A DNA stretch of 64,000 nt from Aplectana chamaeleonis (taxonomy: Eukaryota > Nematoda > Chromadorea > Rhabditida > Cosmocercidae): NCBI GenBank assembly GCA_029168955.1, contig JAPDOI010001214.1, positions 124,001 to 188,000 on the forward strand. Reading direction: 5' to 3'. The notes under the pieces are model-generated. The model saw nothing but the letters and a program-made list of their open reading frames with translations. It did no database searches and was not told the origin of the DNA. Below, in pieces: positions 33,796 through 44,958 of the stretch. Numbering within the stretch: the first letter of the stretch is position 1; every line of letters starts with the position of its first letter. The position numbers and the translations under genes are program-made.

Positions 33796-34519
33796 CAGGC
33801 AAACCATCGCTCCGAGCGGTACCGGAGAGCTACTCGAGCGGCGCTGCCTCTCCGCTCCGAGCGAAAATCAGCCACCTACTCGGGCCACAGAAGTCGCTCT
33901 TCGGGCCACAGCAGTATCGCTCGGAGCGATCTTCGGTCCCAACTGGCACTGCGGTCTCTGTTCGGGCGATTTTCAAAAATTTCCTAATTGCTATTTTTTC
34001 TTTATTTCCGCCTCTTCTGGAAAGGATTAAGCCTGTTAAGAGGACAAGGTACCTGTTACAGCCTTGCAGTCAGGAGGTTAATCCTGCCACAGGCCGCAAC
34101 AAGGATACCATCCCAGCATGGTCCGCAATGAGGAAGCCTTCCCCACCGCGGGCCATAGGGGATCCCCTCGGCCGCCCAAAATTGTCATCCTGAGAGTGAT
34201 CCGAGGTCACCTCTCAAGAGTGGCCTCGAAAGGCCAACTACCCGTCTACTTGAGACGAGCCGCCTTTTATACCCGCAGGATTGGTTGTTCTTTGAGTGAT
34301 AACGTGGCTCGCACGTTATCACTCAAAGAACAACCAATCCCGCGTCTCTCTATGTCTGGCGATGGCACCGCTGTGGCCCCGAGAGCGACCGGAGAGCGAC
34401 CGAGGGGCGAACTGGCACCGAACAGGGACCGCGGTTCCAGTTGGCCCCTCGGCCGCTGTCCGGGCGATGACGTCATAATTGGGAGGAGCCGGTCCCGCTC
34501 GGAGCGATGGTTTGCCTGA
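33796..34519. mobile_element. GC-rich TIR element filling intron 4
   Basis: Ends CTCAGGCAAACCATCGCTCC and its inverse GGAGCGATGGTTTGCCTGAG-like right end (the right end reads CGGAGCGATGGTTTGCCTGAG in 34499-34519). Inverted GC-rich internal blocks (CTCGGGCCAC, CCGAACAG). Contains the perfect hairpin 34272-34334. It takes up 724 of the 852 bases of intron 4. Confidence 0.8.
34272..34334. repeat. Perfect 29-bp-stem, 5-base-loop hairpin
   Basis: GGATTGGTTGTTCTTTGAGT... paired exactly with its inverse around loop GCTCG; lies inside the TIR element of intron 4. Confidence 0.95.
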
Positions 34520-34599
34520 GTGTGTTCTCTACTCAATGTACCACTTTCAGGGACCAAATCAAATTTAGAAAAAATGGTGGGTGCAGATTGTTCTTGTAG

Positions 34600-34754
34600 T
34601 TGAACTCCAGGAAACATTACACAGAAAAGGGAGGTTGATCTCTTCTCTGTTAAAGGGTAAACAACCCAAGCCGATTGAATCAGGAAATATGAAGGATATG
34701 AAGTTTACCCACAGCGGGGTGTTGATTCTTCAGCCGAAGTTGAAAGGACCTGTG
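34600..34754 (+). CDS. Exon 5: cytoplasmic tail, basic
   Basis: Acceptor TGTTCTTGTAG at 34599, donor GTTAGT at 34755; phase 1 in, phase 0 out. Joined to exon 4 it gives Ile, then about 51 residues rich in Lys/Arg (LHRKGRLISSLLKGKQPKP, then HSGVLILQPKLKGP). The same frame would stay open past the donor to a TAG at 34779-34781, so an intron-retaining short form is possible. A rival acceptor 10 bases downstream (CTCCAG) leads quickly to a stop unless spliced again, so I prefer 34600. Confidence 0.5.
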
Positions 34755-36479
34755 GTTAGTCTGCTACAGATGTTTGCATAGAGCATTCTCCCACCACTTG
34801 GACCACTCTGTTAATAGCTAGCTAAATGTACTGTGTAATTCAAGTAGGAAGCATGGTCAAGCAATCCGTCGGACAACATGCGTTCGCTGTTGCGGCCCAC
34901 CCCATTCGTAACAAACCTTTGCGACCCCCTCCCTAACTATGACCCTGCTGAAAACAAGGTAGACCCGCCTACTTTGCTGAAGATTCGAATACTCGTCAAG
35001 ATCGCATTTGTCCAAATAGCCAAGAAAATTTTTTTTGGGGCCTTCCTGTGTCATACACATTGCTCTTAAAGGCACAGTCCAACCTCAGAATCGTTTTTCT
35101 GTTTTTCTGCCATTCTTGAGAAGTGTCCCACGCGGATTCCAACGATGTCTCTGAAATCGTACAAGGCCCCCTGGGAGCGAAGTTATGGCCCCTCAAAAAT
35201 TGAGCTGCGGGTGTAGGATGGGCGAAATGTCCAAGGCTTGTAACTTTTGTCATATGCCACCGATGACTGCAGCCGACCTGGATAAAAAGAGAGCCCGTGA
35301 TTGAAAGGAAGAACGGGGCATAACAAAGCATCGCTCATATGGCCACTGTTGAGCTCGAAAGATCGTAAGAGGTGTGTGCAAAAGTGGCTTCCTGGTGTGG
35401 GCGCCCCAGGGTGGCTTGCTCCTATATCTCGCTTATTCGGAGAAACTGAGAGCTCGCACTTGGCAGGTGTCCTATAGTGTTTGTCTACTTCAGAATGATG
35501 TGGAAGTAGATGCATATCTTGCCCGAGACGGCCTTAAACACCACTTCTTCCACCGGGCGATTTTTTTCTACATCTCACTCTACATCAGCTGCTTTGCTTT
35601 TTTCCACATTACTATTACTTTATTAATGATTACTGCTTTTTCCAATTTTATTCCTTATTTTAGTTTGGTCAAAGGGTCAGATTTGTCTCAAAGTTTCTAT
35701 GTGGGGGTTATTTGGGGTGCTGCATACGAATTCGATGTTCATTTGTCGATTATCGGAATATTGAGGTAGGTTTTGACTCATAAATGGCTCGTTACCTACC
35801 GTTACCTACAGTAAACCTTAAAATTTCCACAAGCGAACCCCAGTTTCGTGTTCAGCGCCCCAGATTACCCCTACATACATGTTCTTAGCAGAATTAAAAA
35901 AAATTGAAATTAGCTCAAAAATTTCATGAGGGGTACCCTTACCTTGCCGCGAAGCTTTAAAAACGCTCATAACTTTTTTCAGAGTCGGTCTAGGCAGCTG
36001 CGATGGTCGGTCTAGGCAGCTGCGATGGGCATATTCGGACGTTTAGTTCGAAAATGGTTCTAGAATAGTACATTTCATTCGGAATGGTGACTATGACTTA
36101 TTGTGGTTCCCTTGTGAGCTTATTTTACCGAACCGCTGAGTTACCACCCATAGGAGCAATGTTTGTGACACTGGGAGGCCTCCCAAAACCAATTTTCGCT
36201 ATTTGGACTAATGCCATTTTGGGGAGCATTTAAGCCGCGAGCGGTTGACAAACAGGTCTGAACAACTAGTGTTTATATGAGAAACATTCTTTGTCAGAGC
36301 TGAATCAAAACCGGAAAAAGAACTAATCAAAAATTCTGGCGGTGCGGCCCCCCCCAATTTTTGAAGATCGGTGGCGACCCCACACTTTGGGAAACTTCCA
36401 GCTTTGCTTGACCCTGGTAGGAAGCCGCAACGCTGCTTAGCGGGGAGGTCTGCACAGTCGAGGTCTCAAAATCGAAGAG
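34755..36479. other. Intron 5 (part); MITE and dispersed repeats
   Basis: Besides the MITE at 35070, a 22-bp tandem duplication (GTCGGTCTAGGCAGCTGCGATG) lies at 35982-36026, and 35840-35960 is an inverted diverged copy of the repeat at 63790-63960. No gene seen. Confidence 0.5.
35070..35533. mobile_element. TTAA MITE (AGGCACAGTCC subfamily), right end degenerate
   Basis: TTAA at 35066-35069 then AGGCACAGTCC. Shares internal words with 19561-19967 (GATTCCAA-GATGT, GAAATCGTACAAG, GTTATGG-CCCTCAAAA) and with 42707-43190 (TATATCTCGC). Confidence 0.7.
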
Positions 36480-37419
36480 ATGATGGCTATCGATCAAATG
36501 ATCTGGCGCTTAATCGCTGAGAGCGATTTCGTAATTCAATGCCAAAAAGGGGCACAAATAGAGTTTATGGTCAGTGTTCTTCAATGGGCGAACAGCGACA
36601 CAGCAATGCGTTACTCGGATTGCGGAAAGGCGAGAGAGTACCGATCACGCATCGCACGATTTCGCGTCGTCATAGAACACGGCTTCCTTATGGAACGAGG
36701 CGTACGCTATAAATATCATTGATGTGTATTGTCGTCGAGATCGATCGCTGAACGCTCTGCGTGCCGATGATATCACGGAAAAAAATGCTCGACTATCCAG
36801 AGGAGGACATGAACAAAGGAAGAACAACAGCAAATGTACACCTGTCGGATTTACGTCAGTTTTCAAGATGGAAAAATCAGTAAGACAAGGAGATGCAGCA
36901 GCACCTTAACAATTCAACATCGTCGTTGTCTGCAGGGTCGCGAAACAGCTGGGATGTTGATCGAAATCACGGCGCGGGAGCAGTTTGGCTGGCGCGCGTG
37001 ACGCCCTCGGCGAAAAATAGCTCCGTGCACGTCGTCGTTGGGGCACGTTGACCGTGAGGCCTCTGACAAGAAAAATATTCGGTGCTCGCTTAACGCGCTC
37101 CAAAGACGGCGTGCGCGCAGCGAATTTCCGCCGCGCGCGTCACGTTTGCCAGCCAAGCTGCTCCCGCGCTGTGACTTCGATGCACATTCCAAAACAGTTT
37201 CCTGTGTACGGAGCTTCATCACTATCAGGACGATAACTTGCCGGCCTGCAGTACACCGACGAAATTCTGCAACGGAAAATTGTGTGAACCAGCATCGCAT
37301 AGTACTTGTGGACGATTTGTGCTATTTGGGCCTTTTGCTGAAAAACGAGAAGAACGATGGTAAATAGTTAGGCAACGGATATTTAACAACGAGGTGCGAA
37401 AGCTACGTCGACATTCAAT

Positions 37420-37775
37420 ACTCGTGCCATGTGAAACATCGGCCCGGATTCTAATGAGACTTTGTGTTCCGCACTGGAGGTTGGCGCAAACTCGGTGCAC
37501 CTATGTAATAGCATAGGGGGTGGTGGCCATCGTGTATTCCAGCTCCCCCCCCCCAGAAGGCGGGAGAAACGGAGGAGGAGCGTGAGAGGAGCGAGGTTCC
37601 TGATTGGACGCAACAAGGGGCTAGCGACAGTCCATTCGCTGCGTCTCCCGTTTCTTTCGCGTTTTCAGGGGTTGGAGTGCACGATGGCCACCACCCTAGC
37701 ATATGGCACCGAGTTTGCGCCAACCTTCAATAGTGAATGCGAAGTCTCATTAGGGTCCATGCCGACGTTATGTGA
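37420..37775. repeat. Palindrome inserted in the RTE remnant
   Basis: Arms share TAATGAGACTT, GGTTGGCGCAAACTCGGTG and GGTGGTGGCCATCGTG in opposite orientation around a centre near 37595. Confidence 0.8.
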
Positions 37776-37815
37776 GCTACCCCCTCACGAAGGATGCCAA
37801 GGTGCGCGTCTATGT

Positions 37816-37956
37816 ATAGCCTAGCTCCCTGATTTTGAGCCGGACGAAATAAGTTTTATCAGCCTTGTCATTTCAAAATCTCCTTATCATTCATATTTCG
37901 CCGTGACCGAGCACTCCGCTGCTTGTCTCGCCCGAACTCATCCGAGCGAGCTAGGC
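37816..37956. mobile_element. ~140-bp MITE, AGCCTAGCT termini
   Basis: TATAGCCTAGCTCCCTGATTTT at the left and GAGCTAGGCTTCA at the right; inverted copy of 19284-19434, inserted in the RTE remnant. Confidence 0.75.
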
Positions 37957-38675
37957 TTCACTTATCCGTTATTCGCCTATCATGATGGACAGATTGCATA
38001 CGTGGGCAGCACGGAAGACGCAGATGGAGAGATTCGACGTCTCTGTCGTTTGAACGTCCGCTAGGATATTTCTGGCCTTGAATGGGCCACAGCCAAGATT
38101 TCTACAAAGAGACCGACGCAGCACCATGAAGCATGGCAGAAAGGTTCCAGTACATCGTTACGCTTCCTCAAGCGGCAGTAGATTGTCGACTTCGACGGTT
38201 GAAATATACACTGAAAGTATCACCTGGCTTTCTTTCTCAGCACCCTCTAGGGATGCTTCTGAATAATGTCCGGAAACAGCCGCCTGGACGTAGGTGGAAG
38301 TTTTGGCCGGTTGCGGAAAAAGAGGATTTGAAATAACTGCGCGGCTAAAAACTAGGCAAGCGCGATGTTCTCATCCGCATAAAGCGGAAAGGCAACAGGT
38401 GGATGGATTGTATTCAATTCGTGGCTGAGGACCGTGAAAACTGTGCTTACTACTAAGACGTAAGACTGAACGCGTCAAGCGGCCAATCAATTCAAGTTGG
38501 GTAGTGAGCCGATCATTAGTCAATTAGCAAATACAATTCAAAGGCGATAGTCCCTTAAAAAATACGAGAATAACACATTTCGTCGTGTGTTAAGTAGTAG
38601 AATTTCTACACGAGAATAGGAAGCACAATCATGGCTTTGTCACACATAAGCCTAGAATACATCTGCGTATTTCAG

Positions 38676-38780
38676 AAATTCAATGCCGAAGAGCCATCTA
38701 ACACCATTCGGAACCTTCAATTTGATCCAGCTCTTAACGAAGTGGTTGACATTGGATCCAATATAGAAATAATCAACAAT
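38676..38780 (+). CDS. Exon 6: cytoplasmic tail, acidic
   Basis: Acceptor GTATTTCAG at 38675, donor AAT/GTGAGC at 38781; 105 bp, phase 0 on both sides, matching exon 5. Encodes 35 residues, mostly polar and acidic (FNAEEPSNTIRNLQFDPALN, then EVVDIGSNIEIINN). No phosphotyrosine or known sorting motif. The frame also stays open across the following 240-base intron for about 45 codons, so intron retention ending at 38915 is conceivable. Confidence 0.55.
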
Positions 38781-39020
38781 GTGAGCTTATTGCAATACCT
38801 CATATTTCCAATTGGGTTGGCTCACACTAGCAGAACTCCTACCAAAGAATTTCGATTGGTTAGGCGGGCACCACAACTGGAGCGACGGAAGCTACTGGAA
38901 CTGATGCAGGGTTGAACAAAGATGATAAGGTCTGAATTTATAACAATTGCCCTAAAGAGAACGGCTATAAGCTTTAATAAATTACTTTTATTCTCGATAC
39001 ATGTATGTATTTGATTTCAG

Positions 39021-39080
39021 AAGAGAAGAACAAAAGGATCCAAATCTACACAAGCCGGGACGGTATTTATTTTGCACTAG
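39021..39080 (+). CDS. Exon 7: candidate terminal exon
   Basis: Acceptor TTGATTTCAG at 39020 in phase 0. Reads KRRTKGSKSTQAGTVFILH then TAG at 39078-39080. A donor-like ACG/GTATTT at 39063 would allow splicing to further exons instead, in which case the stop is not used. No AATAAA is seen shortly after, which keeps the terminal assignment uncertain. Confidence 0.4.
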   Translation, partial: KRRTKGSKSTQAGTVFILH

Positions 39081-39744
39081 CTTCAGCGTTCTTTAAGCTC
39101 ATACTAGGTTTTGATTGCGTGAAAATGCCTCAAACTTCGGGAAAAAAAGTTGCTTCCGCGAAGTTCGAGGCATCAAATCCGTAGCGGTACAGAGAACACG
39201 CTTTCAAACCCTTTGTGCAAAAAAACTTACCTTGTCAGACCTAGACGTGAGCATTTTAGCCTCAGAAAAATGACGCCAAACCAGTCACAACGCCTAAGGT
39301 TGTTCATTCATTTAAAGAATGCTTGAGTTGCTCACGAAAACTGTTTCGAACATTTGCAGTGACGATTTTAACTCGTGGAATGGATTCTGAAGAATGCTAA
39401 ACTAATTACTCAAGTCAACGCTGCAGTCGTTAATCATCGTATCGATTTCATCTTCCAAAACTATTCATTACATAGAAAAACTGCCTTCAGTAATTATATG
39501 TTGTTAATAGCGACATCAATCAATGAACCTTAATTATTTGTGTGCCATGACATAACACTTCGTATATGAACAGCATTGCTTCAATTTCAAACTCTACACT
39601 AGCTGTGGTATCGCTACCACTGTGAAAAAATAGAGAAGAGACCGTTCCTTCTCCAAGACAGTGGTAACTAATTAAAAGAAATTTCAGCCAATAAGGTTCA
39701 AGTATTCTCTGAAACTGACACCATAAATCTGAATTCCTGAAAGC
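39081..39744. other. No gene seen
   Basis: AT-rich, no recognised gene or repeat. Confidence 0.5.
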
Positions 39745-40405
39745 TTAGGTTCCTGGCAAAAGTAAAGATTTGGCATGGCCATGTTTTCGAAAAATTATAA
39801 AAATACTCAGTGAAAAGAGGAGATTAAAGAGAAATAAAAAAAAGTTTCGAAACATTCCGGAGAATGATTTGCCGTAGAATAATTTGATTTTCGGGAAATG
39901 TAGTGAAATAGCTGAAAGTGTGATTTGGCAGTCGAGTTTGCAGCAACTATTAATAAGTGTTGAGCAAAACGAGAGATCGCATTGTATGAGCTTATCCGTA
40001 GAACATATAAAACAAAATCACGCGTGATACGGATCAAACAGTTGACTTTACTTCACTTGATACGTGAAAACCGCCGCATTACAGCTCCCAAAAAGCTTTT
40101 AGTGCTTCCTATACCACGCGTGATTTCGCTTTGATAGGTTCTCCGGATAAGCTCATACAATGCTATCTCTCATTTTGCGCAACACTTATCACTAGTTGGT
40201 GCAAACTCGACTGCCAAATCACACTTTCAGCTATTTCACTACATTTCCAACAAAGCAAATTATTATACACCAAATCATTCTATGGAACATTTCGAAACTT
40301 TTTTTATTGCCCTCTAATTTCCCCATTTCACTAAGTATTTTTCTAGTTTTTCAAAAACATGGCCATGCCAACTCTTTACTTTTGCCAGTAACCTAAACCT
40401 TCAGG
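39745..40405. repeat. ~660-bp palindrome
   Basis: Arms pair from CCTGGCAAAAGTAAAGA / TCTTTACTTTTGCCAG inwards through GTGATTTGGCAGTCGAGTTTGC, GGATAAGCTCATACAATGC and CACGCGTGAT to a centre near 40075. No coding sequence. Confidence 0.9.
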
Positions 40406-40484
40406 AATTTCATTTATTTTTCCTAAAGGTTCCCTTTTTAACATGATTTATGCGTGGTGGTGTTAATTCAAAGTAAACCCACTT

Positions 40485-41806
40485 ACACCCTGCCCCCTTC
40501 TATGACGTCCTGCGCACTCCAACTGATGGCCTGCACACTCTCATTAATGTCCTGCACGCTCGCATTGATGGTCTGCACACTTTCTATGACGTCCTGCACA
40601 CTTCCACAAATGTCCTACACCCTCCCACTGACGTTCTACACACTCCCACTAATGTCCTGCACACTCGCACTGATGGCCTGCACACTTTCTGTTACGTCCT
40701 GCACAATCCCACTGATGTCCTGCACAATTTCTATTCCGTCCTGCACACTCCCACTAATGTCCTGCACACTCCCACTAATGTCCTGCACACTCGCACTGAT
40801 GGCCTACACCTTTTCTACGACGTCCTGCATACTTCCACTGATGTCCCGCACACTTGCTATGAAGTCCTGCACACTCCCACTAATGTCCTGCACACTCGCA
40901 CTGATGGCCTGCACACTTTCTATTACGTCCTGCACACTCCCACTGATGTTCTGCACTTTTTCTGTGACTTCCTGCACACTCCCCCTAATGTCCTGCACAC
41001 TCGCACTGATGGCCTACACACTTTCTACGACGTCCTGCATACTTCCACTGATGTCCCGCACACTTGCTATGAAGTCCTGCACACTCCCACTAATGTCATG
41101 CACACTCGCACTGATGACCTGAACACTTTCTATTACGTCCTGCACACTCCCCCTAATGTCGTGCACACTCGCACTGATGGCCTGCACACTTTCTACGACG
41201 TCCTGCATACTTCCACTGATGTCCCGCACACTTGCTATGAAGTCCTGCACACTCCCACTGATGTCCCGCACACTTTCTGCGGCGTTCTGCGCACACCCAT
41301 TTGGGTCCCGCACACTTCTACGGCGTCCGGCGCACTCTCATTTGGGTCCCACACATTTTCTACGGCGTTCTGCGCACACCTATTTGGGTCCCGCACACGT
41401 TCTACGGCGTCTTGCGCACTCCTACTGGGGTCCCGCACACTTGCTATGAAGTCCTGCACACTCCCACTGATGTCCTGCACACTCGCACTGATGGCCTGCA
41501 CACCTTCTACGACGTCCTGCATACTTCCACTCATGTCCCGCACTCTTGCTATGAAGTCCTGCACACTCCCACTAATGTCCTGCACACTCGAACTGATGAC
41601 CTGAACACTTTCTATGACGTCCTGCACACTTCCACTAATGTCCTGCACACTTTCTATGCCGTCCTCCACACTCCCACTGATGTCCCGCACACTTTCTGCG
41701 GCGTTCTGCGCACACCCATTTGGGTCCCGCACACTTTCTACGGCGTCTTGCGCACTCCTACTGGGGTACCGCACACTACCTACGGCGTTCTGTGGCGCAC
41801 TTCTGA
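40485..41806. repeat. 21-bp minisatellite, array 2
   Basis: About 62 units related to array 1, here GTCCTGCACACTCCCACTAAT, GTCCTGCACACTCGCACTGAT and GGCCTGCACACTTTCTACGAC, with a five-unit (105-bp) higher-order block recurring around 40820, 41030 and 41205. Toward the right the units change to GTCCCGCACAC and CATTTGGGTCC forms. Open frames on either strand are repeat artefacts (minus strand reads a SVQD-containing heptad). Confidence 0.95.
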
Positions 41807-42706
41807 GTCACACCATGCGGCGTTCCAAAAAGGACTTCCGAGACCGCGCCGTATTGTTTGCAGCGCTGCCCCGCCTCAGGGAGCATTCAACCCTAGGCAA
41901 AAGCCTAACAGTAACAGCGCTTATTTTATTAGTTCCTTTTTACGAATGAGTAAACGTCGGATGGTGTATAATAACATGTTTACGTGTTTTTGTATTTCTT
42001 CACCCTCAATTTTCCGCGAAAATTGAGCTACCAACATCAAAATTTGACAGGAGCTAGGTGCAATCATAACCAACTTTCTAACCATAAATGAGCTTTCTAG
42101 CTCAAAGATAAGTGTTCCAACAAGATCGTGCACGCAAACTGATAAAAAAAGGAGATGAACCCTTCTTTCGACTAAAATCCCGTGGTTTTGACAATTTTTC
42201 TCGAATCACAGGTAACCATCCCGAACCATTTTTTGAACAGTTATTCAGCTTTCTAGAGTATATTGAATGCTAAAAGGACGGCGTTTAGCCCCCACCACAA
42301 TTTTATGACTTACTATACCCCTTTCCAACCAGAAATGTGGTGAGTTTACTTTGCATACAACAATCACCGTCTAAAGTGGAGGCTAAACACCGCTACAGTA
42401 TACGGGATCACGCCTTTCTCAAGTGTGGTCCCGCCGAAAGTCGTCAATTTTGAAAACTGTGAGTCATGAGAGTAGGATATTTGAGTCCAGCGTGGCCGAT
42501 TCACTCTGCGTACAAACTTTCACCATCTTAGATGAACGCCAAAGACCGCTACATAGGTAGCGGGAGACAATGAAACGAAAACGTCGAAGATAAGAAAATC
42601 GTAAAATCAAAATATACATAAGAAAAATGTATAAGAAAATCCAGACTTTGCACTCTACCGTTTGAAACCTCCCGCACCCCTTTACTAGCTGTGGGTTCTT
42701 GCTTAA
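41807..42706. other. No gene seen; dispersed repeat
   Basis: 42415-42545 is an inverted diverged copy of a repeat (GTAAATCGACCACGCT, CTCAAATATCCTA) found at 43445-43570, 44580-44700 and 44735-44830. Nothing else recognised. Confidence 0.5.
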
Positions 42707-43190
42707 AGGCACAGGACACCCAGAAAACTAATTTTCAGATTTTATGCTTTTCTTGGAGAGAGTCACACGCTGATTACAGTGGTATCTCTGGAATCGTCCA
42801 ACACCCCCTTCGAACAGAGTTATGGCTCTTCAAAGATGCCTAGATTCTGAGGGTGAAAAATTGGTGGACGAGTTGTCTCAGGCCTGTATTTCTGTTCATT
42901 CGCAATCACCGCACGAGAGCGAAACAGGATGAGGAGATAGACCGGCAATGGACTGGAGAACGATGACTTGTTGAAATTCATCCATCCATCAAGCCGCTAT
43001 CGAGTTCGGAAATCTGTGAGGGGGTCGGGCCTGTGGTGGTGAGCGAAGGGGGTCGGGCCTGTGGTGGTCGCTTATATCTCGCCTATTTGGAGGAAATGAG
43101 ATCTGGCATTTGGCACGTGTTATACAGGACGGGTGTTCTACACAAATACATGAAAATCTCAAATTTCATATCTGAGGATGTACTGTGCCT
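42707..43190. mobile_element. TTAA MITE (AGGCACAGGACACCC subfamily)
   Basis: Starts AGGCACAGGAC, ends AGTACTGTGCCT-like right terminus (TACTGTGCCT), TTAA at 42703-42706 and 43191-43194. 484 bp. A GGGGGTCGGGCCTGTGGTGG duplication lies near 43019-43070. Confidence 0.85.
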
Positions 43191-43599
43191 TTAAAATGCA
43201 CTGAGTGCCCACAGCTGAGAAAATGCGAAAAATGTTGCAGAACCCACATCAGGACATTTTTTTGCAAAGGCCTTCTCCAGGGGTGCAGGTGGTTTTTAAA
43301 CAGTATGGTTCAGATCGTAGTTTCTTAAAGCTAGAATTTTTAGGATACCTGATTTAGAAATTAGGTTACTGCAGTTTTAAACCCTAATTTATATTCGTGG
43401 ACTTCCGACATTTTTTTCATCGTCTCCCGCTATCCATGTAGTCGTCTTCAGCGTTCATCTGAGATGGTTAGAGTTTGTACTTAGGGTAAATCGACCACGC
43501 TGGACTTAAATATCCTAATCTCGTGACTTCCAGCTTTCAAAATGTTGACTTCCCGCCGGGACCACCCCTGAGAAAGGTGTGAGCCTTTATACTGTAGCA

Positions 43600-44545
43600 G
43601 AAAACCTAAACAGGCAGCAGCGACCGTTTTATCCATACGTGTTCGAATGTGTTCTACCAGTATCATCATGTTTCCCCGTCCAAAATTTCTGTGTATTCAG
43701 CACGCGCTGGGCTACCTGCAGTTCAGTTGCGTGACAGTCTTTACTTGAGGGCTGTGCAGAGTTTCGACGACCGAGCGAGAGGTCTGGGGCTTGCTCTAAA
43801 CTTGACGCGGCGTAGGGCGCCAAAGCTTCGCGGAGATGTAGCGCCGATTTCGCTAGCATCACTTTTTTCCCAATACATTCGCCCTCAATCAATCAACACC
43901 TTAGTTTGCTCTGAGTAGTTTTCACTGCTTTGATATGCTTCAAGAGTTTAGGAAATGTCCGGAAACATCTTCTAAAAAATAATACACTCAGAGAGCTGTA
44001 AAGTGAACTTGGGATTTGCGTTGAGTAAAGTGATTATGCTTAAGATACCGGTATTGAAATGGGCAGACGGTCTGTGGTAGTCTCATAAATCACAACTGTC
44101 ACACGTTGGAACAAAAAACTATTAAAACTAAAAATGGAAAAACCAAAGTTGGAGTAAAACGGCAAAACGTCTTTAAAAGATCAAATTTATGGCGAATTCT
44201 CGATCGACGGCTGCATTCCAAGCCGGCGATTTTTTTGTTTGAGACCAGTTCTGCCGCCACTCGCTGACAGCGTCGCTCAGGGAGACACTCCTGTCGCAGC
44301 GCAAAAACACTGCGAGGTATCCGCGTCGCTGTCGCACAACATCGTCCGCTGCTTGGCGTCCCCCATTCTCCATCATTTCCTTGCCAGAGCGGGACTGGCC
44401 GCGGTGCTACTCTGCAGAGCGTTTTACTGGTTGGGCAAAGCAAAAAATCTGTATTCACTGCCGAACTTGTTATGACCTGTTCACTGGCAACAAACGGGAA
44501 GAAACACACATGGATAAACGGTCGCTGCTGCCTGTTTAGGACGCC
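43600..44545. mobile_element. Inverted-repeat element, CCTAAACAGGCAGCAGCGACC arms
   Basis: About 40-bp arms at 43605-43645 and 44505-44545 (CTAAACAGGCAGCAGCGACC / inverse) enclose 860 bp with further GC-rich inverted patches but no gene. Confidence 0.65.
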
Positions 44546-44882
44546 CCATATTGGAGCGGTGTTCAGCTTCCGTATTAGACGGTGAAAGTTGGTATACTGG
44601 GTAAATCGACCCCGCCCGACTCAAATATCATGACCTCGCGATCTGTGCTTTGCAAAAATGTAGACTCCGGCGGAACCGCACCTGCAGCAAGGTTTGGGCT
44701 CATCCAGTTTAGCGCCCTTTAGCGTCCATCGCAGACGGCCAAAGTTGGTATACAGGGTAAATCGACCATGCTCAACTCAAATATCCTACTGTCGTGACTC
44801 TTAAAAGAATATGGACTTCCTGCGGGATCGAACCCTCCCTCAAACATCCGCATTTTATTACACGCTGTTACCAGTTATACAG

Positions 44883-44956
44883 TTCAGTTCCGCAATCGCG
44901 TTCAGTTCTTATTATCACAATCGTGGAAGCGAAGCGGTTGTTTTTAAAAATTCAAC
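44883..44956. repeat. Left arm of a palindrome split by mariner
   Basis: TTCAGTTCCGCAATCGCGTTCAG and ATTATCACAATCGTGGAAGCG pair with 46158-46235. The mariner at 44959-46155 occupies the point of symmetry. Confidence 0.85.
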
Positions 44957-44958
44957 TA

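Larger units (their letters stand above)
36480..38465 (+). pseudogene. Highly decayed RTE LINE remnant in intron 5
   Basis: Scattered in three frames are RTE reverse-transcriptase words: LNALRADDITEK, CTPVGFTSVFKMEKSVRQGDA (RT pre-catalytic block) at 36745-36909, then VLVDDLCYLGLLLKNEKND at 37290-37365, and the tail PPGRRWKFWPVAEKEDLK near 38280 and WMDCIQFVAEDREN near 38400. Endonuclease and the catalytic YADD block are missing. Interrupted by a GC-rich segment (36930-37240), a palindrome (37420-37775) and a MITE (37816-37956). It is the oldest-looking of the three RTE copies. Confidence 0.75.

Noticed and set aside
33633..34193. 186-codon frame running from the membrane exon into intron 4
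   Set aside because: After the donor at 33748 the frame enters a GC-rich TIR element; the composition changes abruptly, so the extension is not real coding sequence.
38848..38912. Extra exon after ACTAGCAG
   Set aside because: In the phase set by exon 6 it meets a stop after nine codons.
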